From contig CAVPEV010000019.1 of NCBI GenBank assembly GCA_963703555.1, forward strand, positions 1 to 6,590: DNA of 6,590 nt. Reading direction: 5' to 3'. This document shows, piece by piece, positions 1 to 5,083 of this stretch (positions are counted from its first letter, which is position 1; every line of letters starts with the position of its first letter). The notes under the pieces were generated by a model. That model was not told the DNA's origin, did not search any database, and saw only the letters and a program-made list of their open reading frames with translations. Both the position numbers and the translations under genes were made by a program. The stretch is from CAVPEV01 sp963703555 (lineage in GTDB: Bacteria; Actinomycetota; Actinomycetes; Actinomycetales; Cellulomonadaceae).

Positions 1-649
1 CAGTAGTGAGGTGAGGGGTTTGGAGGTCATCGCCGCACCGCCGTCGGCGTGCAGCCACCCGGGCCGGCGCCCGGTGTCGGCGATGATCTGCTCGACCAGG
101 TCGGCGGCCAGGCGCCCGTCTTCGACGTGCTCGATGCGCCAGCCCACGACATAGCGGGAGAAGATGTCCAGGATCACGTACGCGTGGAACCAGCAGCTTT
201 TGCCCGGGCCGCGCATCTTCGTGATATCCACGACCACACGTCCCCGGGGGCGTGCGCGACGAGCTCGGGAATCGTCCGGGGCGGGTGGGTCGCTTGCCGG
301 CGCCGCTCCCCGGACTGCCCGGCATCGTGGAGGATGCGGTGCATCGTGCGCGGTGAGCACCAGTAGCGGCCCTCGTCGAGCTCGCGGGCGTAGACCTGCG
401 CGACGGACACGGTCGCGTAGTGGTCATTGTCCAGCACCCCAGCACCTGGGCGCGATCGGCCTGACTCAACGCTGCCGGGTGCGGGCGGGGCGCCTCACGC
501 GGGCCGTGCGCCTTCGGTTTCGGGGCCACGATCCGGTGGTGCGTCGCACGCGACAACCCGGCCAGGGCGCACGCGGCAACGACCCCGACCAGGCCGGTCA
601 GTGCCGCCACGGACTCGACCTGCCAAGCGACCCAGCTCTCCCGGCTCAT
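1..649 (-). pseudogene. IS3-family transposase OrfB, two frameshifts, cut by window edge
   Basis: DDE integrase-type transposase of the IS3 family (OrfB), which would catalyse strand transfer of the element. The start ATG lies at 649-647 and reads MSRESWVAWQVES. The helix-turn-helix linker (VSVAQVYARELDEGRYWCS) and the PELVAHAPGDVWSW motif precede the rve core; the core motifs YVILDIFSRYVVGW and WLHADGG follow, then the gene leaves the window at base 1. The reading frame breaks twice, each consistent with loss of one base: near 436-440 (a C run, between AQVL and VLDND) and near 228-229, where WSW should continue as DITKMRGP. The second break falls at the first catalytic aspartate. Both breaks are within homopolymer runs, so sequencing error is a minor alternative. 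The last catalytic glutamate would lie outside the window. Family assignment is from motif recognition. Confidence 0.88.
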
Positions 650-700
650 GACGCGTTCCTGGACGAGAGAGGGCGATTTCAGCCGGTGAGTGCGTCGCCT

Positions 701-829
701 GATTCCAATCAGTAGCAGGTCGAGCTTCTCGGCTGGCTTGAGCCAGTTGAGGGTTTCGCGGGTTCGTGTGTTGAGCAGGTAGGCGACGTTGTCGAGATCG
801 GTCTGAGGTGAGCGATTGATTCCGGACCA
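701..829 (-). pseudogene. IS30-family transposase, C-terminal fragment
   Basis: Reading the minus strand from about 829 to 701 gives SPQTDLDNVAYLLN, then TRTRETLNWLKPAEKLDLLL. This matches the tail of IS30-family transposases, where a run like 'LNxRPRKTLGWxTPAExLxxLL' closes the protein. Only about 40 residues remain, so the DDE core is absent and the fragment cannot be functional. It runs on without a stop through RRRTHRLKSPSLVQERV into the ATG of the IS3 orfB remnant, so the two are in one open frame. Whether the residues between 700 and 650 belong to the IS3 element (an orfA remnant) or to the IS30 tail is unclear. No other family fits this motif better. Confidence 0.7.
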
Positions 830-844
830 GGGGCCCAGGGCTAG

Positions 845-1072
845 CTCGCCGGGGTCTCTCACCACACCGTCGCGAGGTATGTCGCGGCCCGCGACGCGGG
901 CGTGTTGTCTGGCCGGGCGGCGGCTCGTGCGCGGCTGATCGATGAGTACCTGCCCAAGGTCGAGGAGTGGGTCGAGCGGTCGGCGCGCAAGGTCCGTGCC
1001 GACGTCGCCCACGACAAGCTCGTCGCGTTGGAGTTCACCGGCTCGGAGCGCACCACGCGCCGGGCGGTCGCG
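845..1072 (+). pseudogene. IS21-family transposase IstA, N-terminal fragment
   Basis: The frame opens just after a TAG at 842-844 and begins LAGVSHHTVARYVAARDAG, the helix-turn-helix of IS21-family IstA transposases. It continues through RLIDEYLPKVEEWVERS and KVRADVAHDKLVALEFTG to SERTTRRAVA, where IstA proteins normally go on to a VKKAYR-like segment and the DDE domain. Here the IstA similarity stops at about 1072. The true N-terminus (before the helix-turn-helix), the whole catalytic domain, and the helper ATPase istB are missing, so it is a dead fragment. No natural start codon is preserved; the GTG at 902 is in frame but lies within the conserved region. The frame continues without interruption into an ISAs1-type segment. 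Confidence 0.85.
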
Positions 1073-1081
1073 GGACATGAG

Positions 1082-1626
1082 GGGCCCAACCAAGCCACCC
1101 GGCACGCCCGCCTGGCTGGCCTGCCCTGGGCGCAGGTGCCCGTCGGTCACACCAGCACCGAGCGCGCACACGGACGCACCGAGCACCGCGCCGTCCAGCT
1201 GATCAGCGCCGTGCTGCCACGACTGGGGTTCCCGCACGCGCGGCTGGCCGCCCGGATCGTGCGCACCCGCACCAGCGCGAGTGGGACCCGCACCCGCGAG
1301 GTCGTCTACGCGATCGGCGACCTGACCGGCGATGACCCGCCGCCCGCCGTATCGGTGAGCTCGTCCGCGGGCACCGGGTCATCGAGAACCAGCTGCACCG
1401 GATCCGCGACGTCACCCTCGGCGAGGACGCTCATCAGCTGCGGACCGGGACCGCACCACAGGCCATGGCGACGCTGCGCCACACCGTCCTGGCACTGCTG
1501 CGGATCGCCGGCGCATCGAACATCTCCACCGCGACGGCCGCACCGTCCCGACGCGTCCACCGCGTCCTGACCGTCATCGATCCCGAACCGCGAACCATTC
1601 TCACATCACGGCAAGGTCAGCTTTGA
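1082..1626 (+). pseudogene. ISAs1-family transposase, C-terminal fragment with one frameshift
   Basis: From about 1082 the frame reads NQATRHARLAGLPWAQVPVG, then TSTERAHGRTEHRAVQLIS, GFPHARLAARIVRTRTSASG and TREVVYAIGDLT, all signatures of the DDE_Tnp_ISAs1 family. After roughly 1340 the similarity moves to another frame (codons starting at 1348): IGELVRGHRVIENQLHRIRD, then VTLGEDAHQLRTGTAPQAMA and TLRHTVLALLRIAGASNI, ending at TGA 1624-1626. GHRVIENQLH carries the conserved glutamate of the family's third catalytic motif. The N-terminal half with the first two catalytic aspartates is absent, replaced by the IS21 fragment. The frameshift lies in a GC-rich CCGCCGCCCGCCG run at about 1337-1348. 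The piece cannot code for an active transposase. Confidence 0.87.
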
Positions 1627-1649
1627 AGAGGCCCTGGGGTGGCACAGCC

Positions 1650-1790
1650 TGGCGGCGCGAGACGTTCAGGTTCTCCACCGACCCGCAGCCGGAGGCCGAG
1701 GTCCGCGACGTGATCGGCCTGTGCCTGAACCCGCCGGACGAGGCCGGGGGGGTCTCGATCGACGAGTTGGGTCGGGCTGGAGTGCGTTGA
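1650..1790 (+). pseudogene. IS630-family transposase, short internal fragment
   Basis: This frame reads WRRETFRFSTDPQPEAEVRD and VIGLCLNPPDEAGGVSIDE, closely following the IS630-family pattern 'FKFSTDPELEAKVRDVVGLYLNPPxxAVVLxVDEKSQIQAL'. The aspartate of SIDE (codon 1761-1763) corresponds to the first catalytic aspartate of the IS630 DDE domain. After SIDE the similarity ends abruptly and a TGA follows at 1788-1790. Only about 40 recognisable residues remain. It begins roughly 25 bases after the stop of the ISAs1 remnant, with no obvious IS end between them. Recognition is from memory of the family motif, and the match is long enough to be fairly safe. Confidence 0.75.
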
Positions 1791-1833
1791 CGTCCTTACG
1801 GACGTTGCGCTCCCCCAACCCGACCTCCGAGCC

Positions 1834-1847
1834 AGACGCGCGCGTCT
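1834..1847. repeat. Perfect 14-bp palindrome
   Basis: AGACGCGCGCGTCT is identical to its reverse complement over all 14 bases; the flanking bases (C on both sides) do not extend it. It has no loop, so it is more like a dimeric protein site or a chance product of CG-rich DNA than a terminator. It lies in the non-coding gap between the IS630 and ohr remnants, with no intact gene next to it. Confidence 0.45.
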
Positions 1848-1870
1848 CCACGGGGCGGCCACCGGGGACC

Positions 1871-1894
1871 CCCGCCGATCGTCGCGTCGGCGGG
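1871..1894 (-). terminator. GC-rich hairpin just downstream of the ohr remnant
   Basis: An 8-bp perfect inverted repeat, CCCGCCGA and TCGGCGGG, is separated by an 8-base loop. On the minus strand it starts a few bases after the place where the Ohr reading frame should end (about 1899), so it is probably the old transcription terminator of that gene. There is no T-run, which is common for actinobacterial terminators but weakens the call. Confidence 0.4.
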
Positions 1895-1898
1895 CTCG

Positions 1899-2083
1899 GA
1901 CGAGCGTGGGCAGCGTGCCGTCGACGTTGCCGCCAGTGGCGTTGCGGTAGCAGGCACAGATCCGGTGTGCCTGCGCGACGAAGTCCCGCACCTGCGTCGG
2001 GGTCAGCCCCGGCAGTGTCACGGTCGGCTCGCCGGTGAGCACGAACCCGCCTGACCGTTGTCGCCGATCCTGACTCGCGCCAT
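1899..2083 (-). pseudogene. ohr: Decayed C-terminal part of an organic hydroperoxide resistance gene (Ohr/OsmC family)
   Basis: Ohr proteins are thiol peroxidases that reduce organic hydroperoxides in the cytoplasm using two cysteines. On the minus strand I read RVRIGDNGQ (2077-2051), then after loss of one base GGFVLTGEPTVTLPGL, then TPTQVRDFVAQAHRICACYR, then NATGGNVDGTLPTLV, ending near 1899. This follows the normal Ohr ending, which has a GPNGQGG-type strand, a LPGL helix start, AHQVCPYSNATRGNVDVTL and then a stop. The resolving cysteine region is kept as ICACYRNAT, but the CPYSNAT motif is altered. About 60 of some 140 residues remain. The N-terminal part with the peroxidatic cysteine is missing: it would lie where the response regulator promoter and gene now are. 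The usual terminal stop is lost. It is a dead remnant, older than its intact neighbours. Confidence 0.72.
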
Positions 2084-2108
2084 GGCGGCGGGATCGCCTC
2101 CGCCGAGC

Positions 2109-2130
2109 GTGCCCTGGCACACTGGCACCC
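2109..2130 (+). promoter_or_regulatory. Possible leaderless promoter and small inverted/direct repeats before the response regulator
   Basis: Upstream of the ATG at 2131 there is no purine-rich ribosome binding site. CACACT at 2118-2123 has the A and final T of a TANNNT -10 box and sits 7 bases before the ATG, as in leaderless actinobacterial genes. No good -35 is visible. The same bases form GTGCC-CT-GGCAC (2109-2120), an inverted repeat, and CTGGCAC is repeated directly at 2114-2120 and 2122-2128, which could be a regulator site. Confidence 0.35.
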
Positions 2131-2850
2131 ATGGTCGTGGCCGAGTCCTCGCCGACCACCGTGCTCGTGGTGGACGACGATGCGGGGATCCGTGAGCTGT
2201 TGTCGTCTGCGCTGGAGTTCGCCGGCCATCGGGTGGTGCTCGCCGCAGATGCCGCGGCCGGCCTGCGTATCCTGCGTGAGCAGAGCGTGGACGTCGTGGT
2301 GCTCGACGTGATGCTGCCGGATGCGGACGGCGTCGACGTGCTGCGTCTGGTCCGGTCCCAGGGCAATGAGATCCCGGTGCTGTTCCTCACCGCCCGTGAT
2401 GCGCCGGCTGACCGCATCTGCGGGTTGGTTTCGGGGGCGGACGACTACGTGACCAAGCCGTTCGCGATCGGCGAGGTGATCGCTCGTGTCCGGGCGGTGC
2501 TGCGGCGCAGCGGCCGCAGCAGGGGTGACGAGCCGGACGGCGACGTGATGCGGTGTGCGGATCTTGTGCTGACGCCGGCGACGAAGCGGGTGTCGCGGGG
2601 TGGCCATCCGTTGGACCTGTCTCCGACGGAGTACCGGCTGCTGGAGTACCTGATGACGAACGAGGGTCGCGTGGTGTCGAAGGGGCAGATTCTCGATCGG
2701 GTGTGGCACTACGACTTCGGTGGCGACGTGGGAGTGGTGGAGAAGTTCGTCTCCACGTTGCGGCGCAAGGTCGAGCCGGCGGGGACGGAGTCGCTGATCG
2801 AGACGGTGCGAGGCTTCGGCTACTGCCTTCGGGCTCCGGGGGCGAGGTGA
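2131..2850 (+). CDS. OmpR/PhoB-family DNA-binding response regulator
   Basis: Cytoplasmic transcription factor of 239 residues, the normal length for the OmpR family, activated by phosphorylation from the kinase encoded next. The receiver domain spans about residues 10-125: acidic pocket D15-D17 (VVDDD), phosphoacceptor D59 (VVLDVMLPD), switch threonine T87 (LFLTARD) and K109 (DDYVTKPF). A winged-helix DNA-binding domain (Trans_reg_C) spans about 140-235, with LDLSPTEYRLLEYL, the recognition region QILDRVWHYDFGGDVGVVEK and the wing TVRGFGYCLR. The WHYDFGGD motif resembles actinobacterial PhoP/TrcR-type regulators, but I cannot assign an orthologue. The ATG at 2131 is chosen because it fits the domain start; GTG 2137 is an alternative. 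Its TGA overlaps the start of the kinase gene, so the two are translationally coupled. All key residues are intact. A likely target is the repeat array at 4272-4326. Confidence 0.97.
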   Translation: MVVAESSPTTVLVVDDDAGIRELLSSALEFAGHRVVLAADAAAGLRILREQSVDVVVLDVMLPDADGVDVLRLVRSQGNEIPVLFLTARDAPADRICGLVSGADDYVTKPFAIGEVIARVRAVLRRSGRSRGDEPDGDVMRCADLVLTPATKRVSRGGHPLDLSPTEYRLLEYLMTNEGRVVSKGQILDRVWHYDFGGDVGVVEKFVSTLRRKVEPAGTESLIETVRGFGYCLRAPGAR

Positions 2851-4271
2851 GCGCCGCGCGGCCTCGGTCGATCCGTGTCCGGTTGACGGTGTGGATGATC
2901 GTCGTGCTGGTCGTCGGCCTGACGGTGTCCGGGTGGGCGAGCGTGTTCCTGGTGCGGGGGTTCCTCGTGCAGCGGGCCGACGATCAGCTGGTCGCGATGC
3001 GGGAGCGGATCGCGGTGCTTGGGGAGTCCCGCGACCGGCCGGCGGTGCTGGGCGAGTCGACGATCCGGCGCGTCATGCCTGCGCACTCGGTGGTGTACCT
3101 GATGCGGGCCGGCGGCGGCGTCGCGGTCGCGTTGGCGACCGATGCCGCGGACGCGCCCGTGCTGCCGGCGGCGGCTCTGGACGATCCGTCGGCGACGCCG
3201 ACCGGCTACCGCGACGGCATGGTCTGGCTACAGGCCATCGCGGTGCCGATGCCGCAGGTCCAGGTCTCGGTCGACGGCCTTCCGGGCGGTCCCGTGGTGG
3301 TGCAGTCGGCGGTGCTCGCCATCGACATGGCGTCCGACCGGGCGACGGTCGCGCGGCTGGGGCTGACGGAGGCCGTCGCGGGTCTGGTCGTCGCGCTGGT
3401 GGCGGGTCTGCTGGCCGCGGGGCTCCTGCGCCGTGGTCTGGCGCCGTTGACGGCGATGGCCGATGCGGCACGGCGCGTCACGACGGGCGACCCGAGCGCC
3501 CGGCTGCCCACCGCCCAGGGGTCGCTGGAGGCCGGCGACCTGGCGGAGGCGGTCAATGCGGCCCTCGACGAGCGTGAGGCGGCGGAGAACCGGCTGCGGT
3601 CCTTCGTGGCGGACGCCTCTCACGAGCTGCGCACGCCGCTGACGAGCGTGCAGGGCTGGGCCGACCTGTATCTCCAGGGCGGCCTGCCACCCTCGGGCGT
3701 GGACGACGCGATGGAACGCATCGAACGTTCGGCGACGAAGATGCGCCGGATCGTCGACGACCTGGGCCTGTTGGCACGGACGGACGCGGGCCTGCCCCTG
3801 CGCGTCGGTGAGGTCGACCTGTTCGAGCTGGCCGTGGAGGCCGTCCAGGACGCCCGGGTGGTCGACCCCGAGCGCCCGCTGTCGGCGCGCAACCTCACCG
3901 GTCGGGAGCAGGTGCCGGTGCGCTGTGACGCCGAACGCATCGCCCAGGTGGTCCGCAACCTGGTGGGCAACGCGATGCAGCACACCCCACCGGGGTCGCC
4001 GGTCGACGTGCGTGTCCGGACGGATGGCGACATCGCCGTCCTGGAGGTCGAGGATCACGGTGCGGGCATCCCGCCCCAGGACATGCCCCACGTCTTCGAG
4101 CGCTTCTACCGTGGTCGGTCGCGTCCCTCGGGAGTCGGCTCGGGGCTCGGCCTGGCCATCGTGCAGGGCATCGTCCAGGCGCATGGCGGAACGGTGCACA
4201 TCGGTTCGGTGCCGGGTCGGGGCACCACCGCCGCGGTCGAGCTGCCGGCCGGAGGACCGCCCACGGACTGA
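2847..4271 (+). CDS. Membrane sensor histidine kinase (HAMP, HisKA, HATPase_c)
   Basis: Partner kinase of the preceding regulator, 474 residues from the GTG at 2847, which overlaps the regulator's stop as GTGA. The frame is open far upstream, but that part only shadows the regulator gene. Predicted layout: short cytoplasmic N-terminus, membrane helix about 13-37, extracytoplasmic sensor loop about 38-172 (no recognisable fold), membrane helix about 173-194, HAMP linker about 195-247 (RRGLAPLTAMADAARRVTTG), then the dimerisation box FVADASHELRTPLTSVQGWA with phosphoacceptor H259. The ATP-binding domain has the N box (VVRNLVGNAMQHTPPGS, N371 and N375), G1 (EDHGAGIP, 402-409), F box (FERFYRG, 417-423) and G2 (GSGLGLAIVQG, 431-441). 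All catalytic motifs are intact. Architecture is like mycobacterial TcrY/TrcS/PrrB-type kinases. The signal is unknown; the envelope genes downstream suggest an envelope or lipophilic stress. Confidence 0.97.
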   Translation: MSAARPRSIRVRLTVWMIVVLVVGLTVSGWASVFLVRGFLVQRADDQLVAMRERIAVLGESRDRPAVLGESTIRRVMPAHSVVYLMRAGGGVAVALATDAADAPVLPAAALDDPSATPTGYRDGMVWLQAIAVPMPQVQVSVDGLPGGPVVVQSAVLAIDMASDRATVARLGLTEAVAGLVVALVAGLLAAGLLRRGLAPLTAMADAARRVTTGDPSARLPTAQGSLEAGDLAEAVNAALDEREAAENRLRSFVADASHELRTPLTSVQGWADLYLQGGLPPSGVDDAMERIERSATKMRRIVDDLGLLARTDAGLPLRVGEVDLFELAVEAVQDARVVDPERPLSARNLTGREQVPVRCDAERIAQVVRNLVGNAMQHTPPGSPVDVRVRTDGDIAVLEVEDHGAGIPPQDMPHVFERFYRGRSRPSGVGSGLGLAIVQGIVQAHGGTVHIGSVPGRGTTAAVELPAGGPPTD

Positions 4272-4326
4272 CCGTCAGCAACCCGTCAGCCCGTCGTCAG
4301 GTGCGCGGCAGCGCCCGGTCAGGCCG
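4272..4326 (+). promoter_or_regulatory. Five 11-bp phased direct repeats with GTCAG core, candidate response regulator operator
   Basis: The core GTCAG occurs at 4274-4278, 4285-4289, 4296-4300 and 4318-4322, with a one-mismatch copy GGCAG at 4307-4311. All five starts are exactly 11 bases apart. The full units begin at 4272, 4283, 4294, 4305 and 4316, with the approximate form NCGTCAGSNNC. Direct repeats one helical turn apart are how OmpR/PhoB-family dimers bind (for example the PhoB pho box and the AfsQ1/MtrA GTNAC-N6-GTNAC sites). The array sits in the only sizeable gap within the module, ends 18 bases before the DUF2993 ATG, and lies beside a gene for just such a regulator. Binding by that regulator is inference. 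Confidence 0.65.
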
Positions 4327-4332
4327 AACCTG

Positions 4333-4338
4333 TGCACT
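4333..4338 (+). promoter_or_regulatory. Possible -10 element for the DUF2993 gene
   Basis: TGCACT lies 6 bases before the ATG at 4345, the distance expected for a leaderless transcript, and there is no clear Shine-Dalgarno sequence. The -35 position (about 4310-4315) would then fall inside the GTCAG array, which fits an activator-dependent promoter with a poor -35. The match to TANNNT is weak. Confidence 0.25.
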
Positions 4339-4344
4339 GCGGGC

Positions 4345-5019
4345 ATGAGACGTCGCCCCCCGGTCGCGCCGCGGCTCGGCGAGCGGCGGAACCGCCGGTG
4401 GCTGATGCTGGCGGTGACGGCCGTCGTCGTGGCCGGCGGGCTGGTGGTGGCCGACGTCGCGGTCCGGCGGGTCGTCGAGAACCGGATCGCCAGCTCCCTC
4501 GAGCAGCAGATCGCCGCCCGCTCCGGGTACGACGCGACCGTGACGGCACACCTCGACGCGGGGTCCGCTCTGCTGGCGCTCGTCACCGGCCGCAGCGACG
4601 GAGTGGGGCTGGATGTCGCGGTCCCCGTTGCCCAGCTCGGCAACGCGTGGGCCGCCGACGGCCAAGGCCGCGACGCGACGACCCTGTCCACCGATGGCGG
4701 ACTGCTGGTCGCCTCGACCACCCTGCGCATGCTCGGTCCGGCACTGCCGGTGGTCGTCACCCTCCGCCCCGAGGTGAGCGACGGCGTCCTGCAGATCGTC
4801 CCCACCGCGGTCCAGGTGGCGGGCACGACGCTGTCGGTCGATCTCCTCGCCGGCCGCGGCGAGCTGGCCGGCCTGGCCCAGCCGCGGCAGGTCGACCTGG
4901 GGGATCTGCCTGACGGGGTGCTTCTGACCGGCGCGGACGTCGCGGGCGAGGACCTGGTGCTGCACGCCTCCGCCGACGCGAACGCCGCGTCGGGCCTTCG
5001 GCAGGGCGCCTCACCTTGA
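4345..5019 (+). CDS. Membrane-anchored DUF2993 (LmeA-like) envelope protein
   Basis: Protein of 224 residues. A basic N-terminus (MRRRPPVAPRLGERRNRRW) is followed by one hydrophobic helix at about 19-40 and then RRVVENRIASSLEQQI, the amphipathic opening typical of DUF2993. The rest is a beta-rich extracytoplasmic domain: ATVTAHLDAGSALLALVTGR, SDGVGLDVAVPVAQL and VVVTLRPEVSDGVLQIVPT are family-like, and LPDGVLLTGADVAGEDLVLH closes it. There is no lipobox cysteine, so it is held by a signal anchor or a cleaved signal. DUF2993 includes mycobacterial LmeA, an envelope protein needed for mannan elongation of lipomannan and able to bind phospholipid; whether this protein shares that role is unknown. 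It starts 73 bases after the kinase stop, behind the GTCAG array, and 64 bases before the MMPL gene. The frame is open upstream, but that part only shadows the kinase gene; ATG 4345 gives the right signal sequence. Confidence 0.85.
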   Translation: MRRRPPVAPRLGERRNRRWLMLAVTAVVVAGGLVVADVAVRRVVENRIASSLEQQIAARSGYDATVTAHLDAGSALLALVTGRSDGVGLDVAVPVAQLGNAWAADGQGRDATTLSTDGGLLVASTTLRMLGPALPVVVTLRPEVSDGVLQIVPTAVQVAGTTLSVDLLAGRGELAGLAQPRQVDLGDLPDGVLLTGADVAGEDLVLHASADANAASGLRQGASP

Positions 5020-5070
5020 CCGCGGTCGTTCCACTGCGCTTGTCCGTCCGTCCACGTGTCCGAGATTTCC

Positions 5071-5076
5071 GAAGGG
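5071..5076 (+). promoter_or_regulatory. Ribosome binding site of the MMPL gene
   Basis: GAAGGG at 5071-5076 lies 7 bases before the ATG at 5084 and is the clearest Shine-Dalgarno sequence in the window. It supports this start. The rest of the 64-base gap holds a small palindrome GACCGCGGTC (5018-5027) overlapping the previous stop and three tandem GTCC units (5042-5053); I see no strong terminator, so read-through from the DUF2993 gene is likely. Confidence 0.65.
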
Positions 5077-5083
5077 CCTGCTG

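Larger units (their letters stand above)
1..1790. mobile_element. Cluster of degraded insertion sequence fragments (IS3, IS30, IS21, ISAs1, IS630)
   Basis: Pieces of five unrelated transposase families lie end to end with almost no spacer, two on the minus strand and three on the plus strand. None is complete: each is truncated, frameshifted or fused to its neighbour. I could not find matching terminal inverted repeats or target duplications that would define one whole element, so this is best read as a hotspot where elements inserted into one another and then decayed. The family assignments come from conserved transposase motifs described in the individual entries; the order of insertion is not resolvable from this window. 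Confidence 0.85.
1791..1898. other. Non-coding junction between the IS630 and ohr remnants
   Basis: I see no convincing coding segment here in any frame. The stretch holds a perfect palindrome at 1834-1847 and a GC-rich hairpin at 1871-1894, listed separately. A weak minus-strand reading, VGLGERNVRKDVNALQ at about 1780-1830, looks protein-like but I do not recognise it, and it has no start or continuation. Confidence 0.5.

Noticed and set aside
1790..1805. Hairpin ACGTCC-TTAC-GGACGT
   Set aside because: Only 6 bp of stem, no T-run, and no intact gene ends there, so it is not supported as a terminator.
2051..2074. CTGAC at 2051-2055 and 2070-2074, the reverse complement of the GTCAG core, upstream of the regulator
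   Set aside because: The spacing is 19 bases, not a multiple of 11, and both lie inside the ohr remnant coding sequence (GQ and RV codons). I do not take them as operator half-sites.
1666..2709. Minus-strand open frame of 347 codons overlapping the regulator gene
   Set aside because: Most of it is the shadow of the regulator gene; no domain is seen. The Ohr similarity is in a different minus-strand frame.
2553..2846. Upstream extension of the histidine kinase frame
   Set aside because: The extra 98 codons overlap the response regulator DNA-binding domain in another frame and look random. GTG 2847 with the GTGA overlap gives the normal kinase N-terminus.
2847..2850. GTGA stop/start overlap between regulator and kinase
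   Set aside because: This is ordinary translational coupling in actinobacterial two-component operons, so it is noted in the gene entries and not reported as a finding.
3228..4199. Long minus-strand open frame opposite the histidine kinase
   Set aside because: It is antisense to a gene with all kinase motifs intact; its composition is low-complexity and it has no recognisable domain.
5018..5053. Palindrome GACCGCGGTC and three tandem GTCC units in the DUF2993-MMPL gap
   Set aside because: Too short for GC-rich DNA to separate from chance; no U-run or clear stem to call a terminator.
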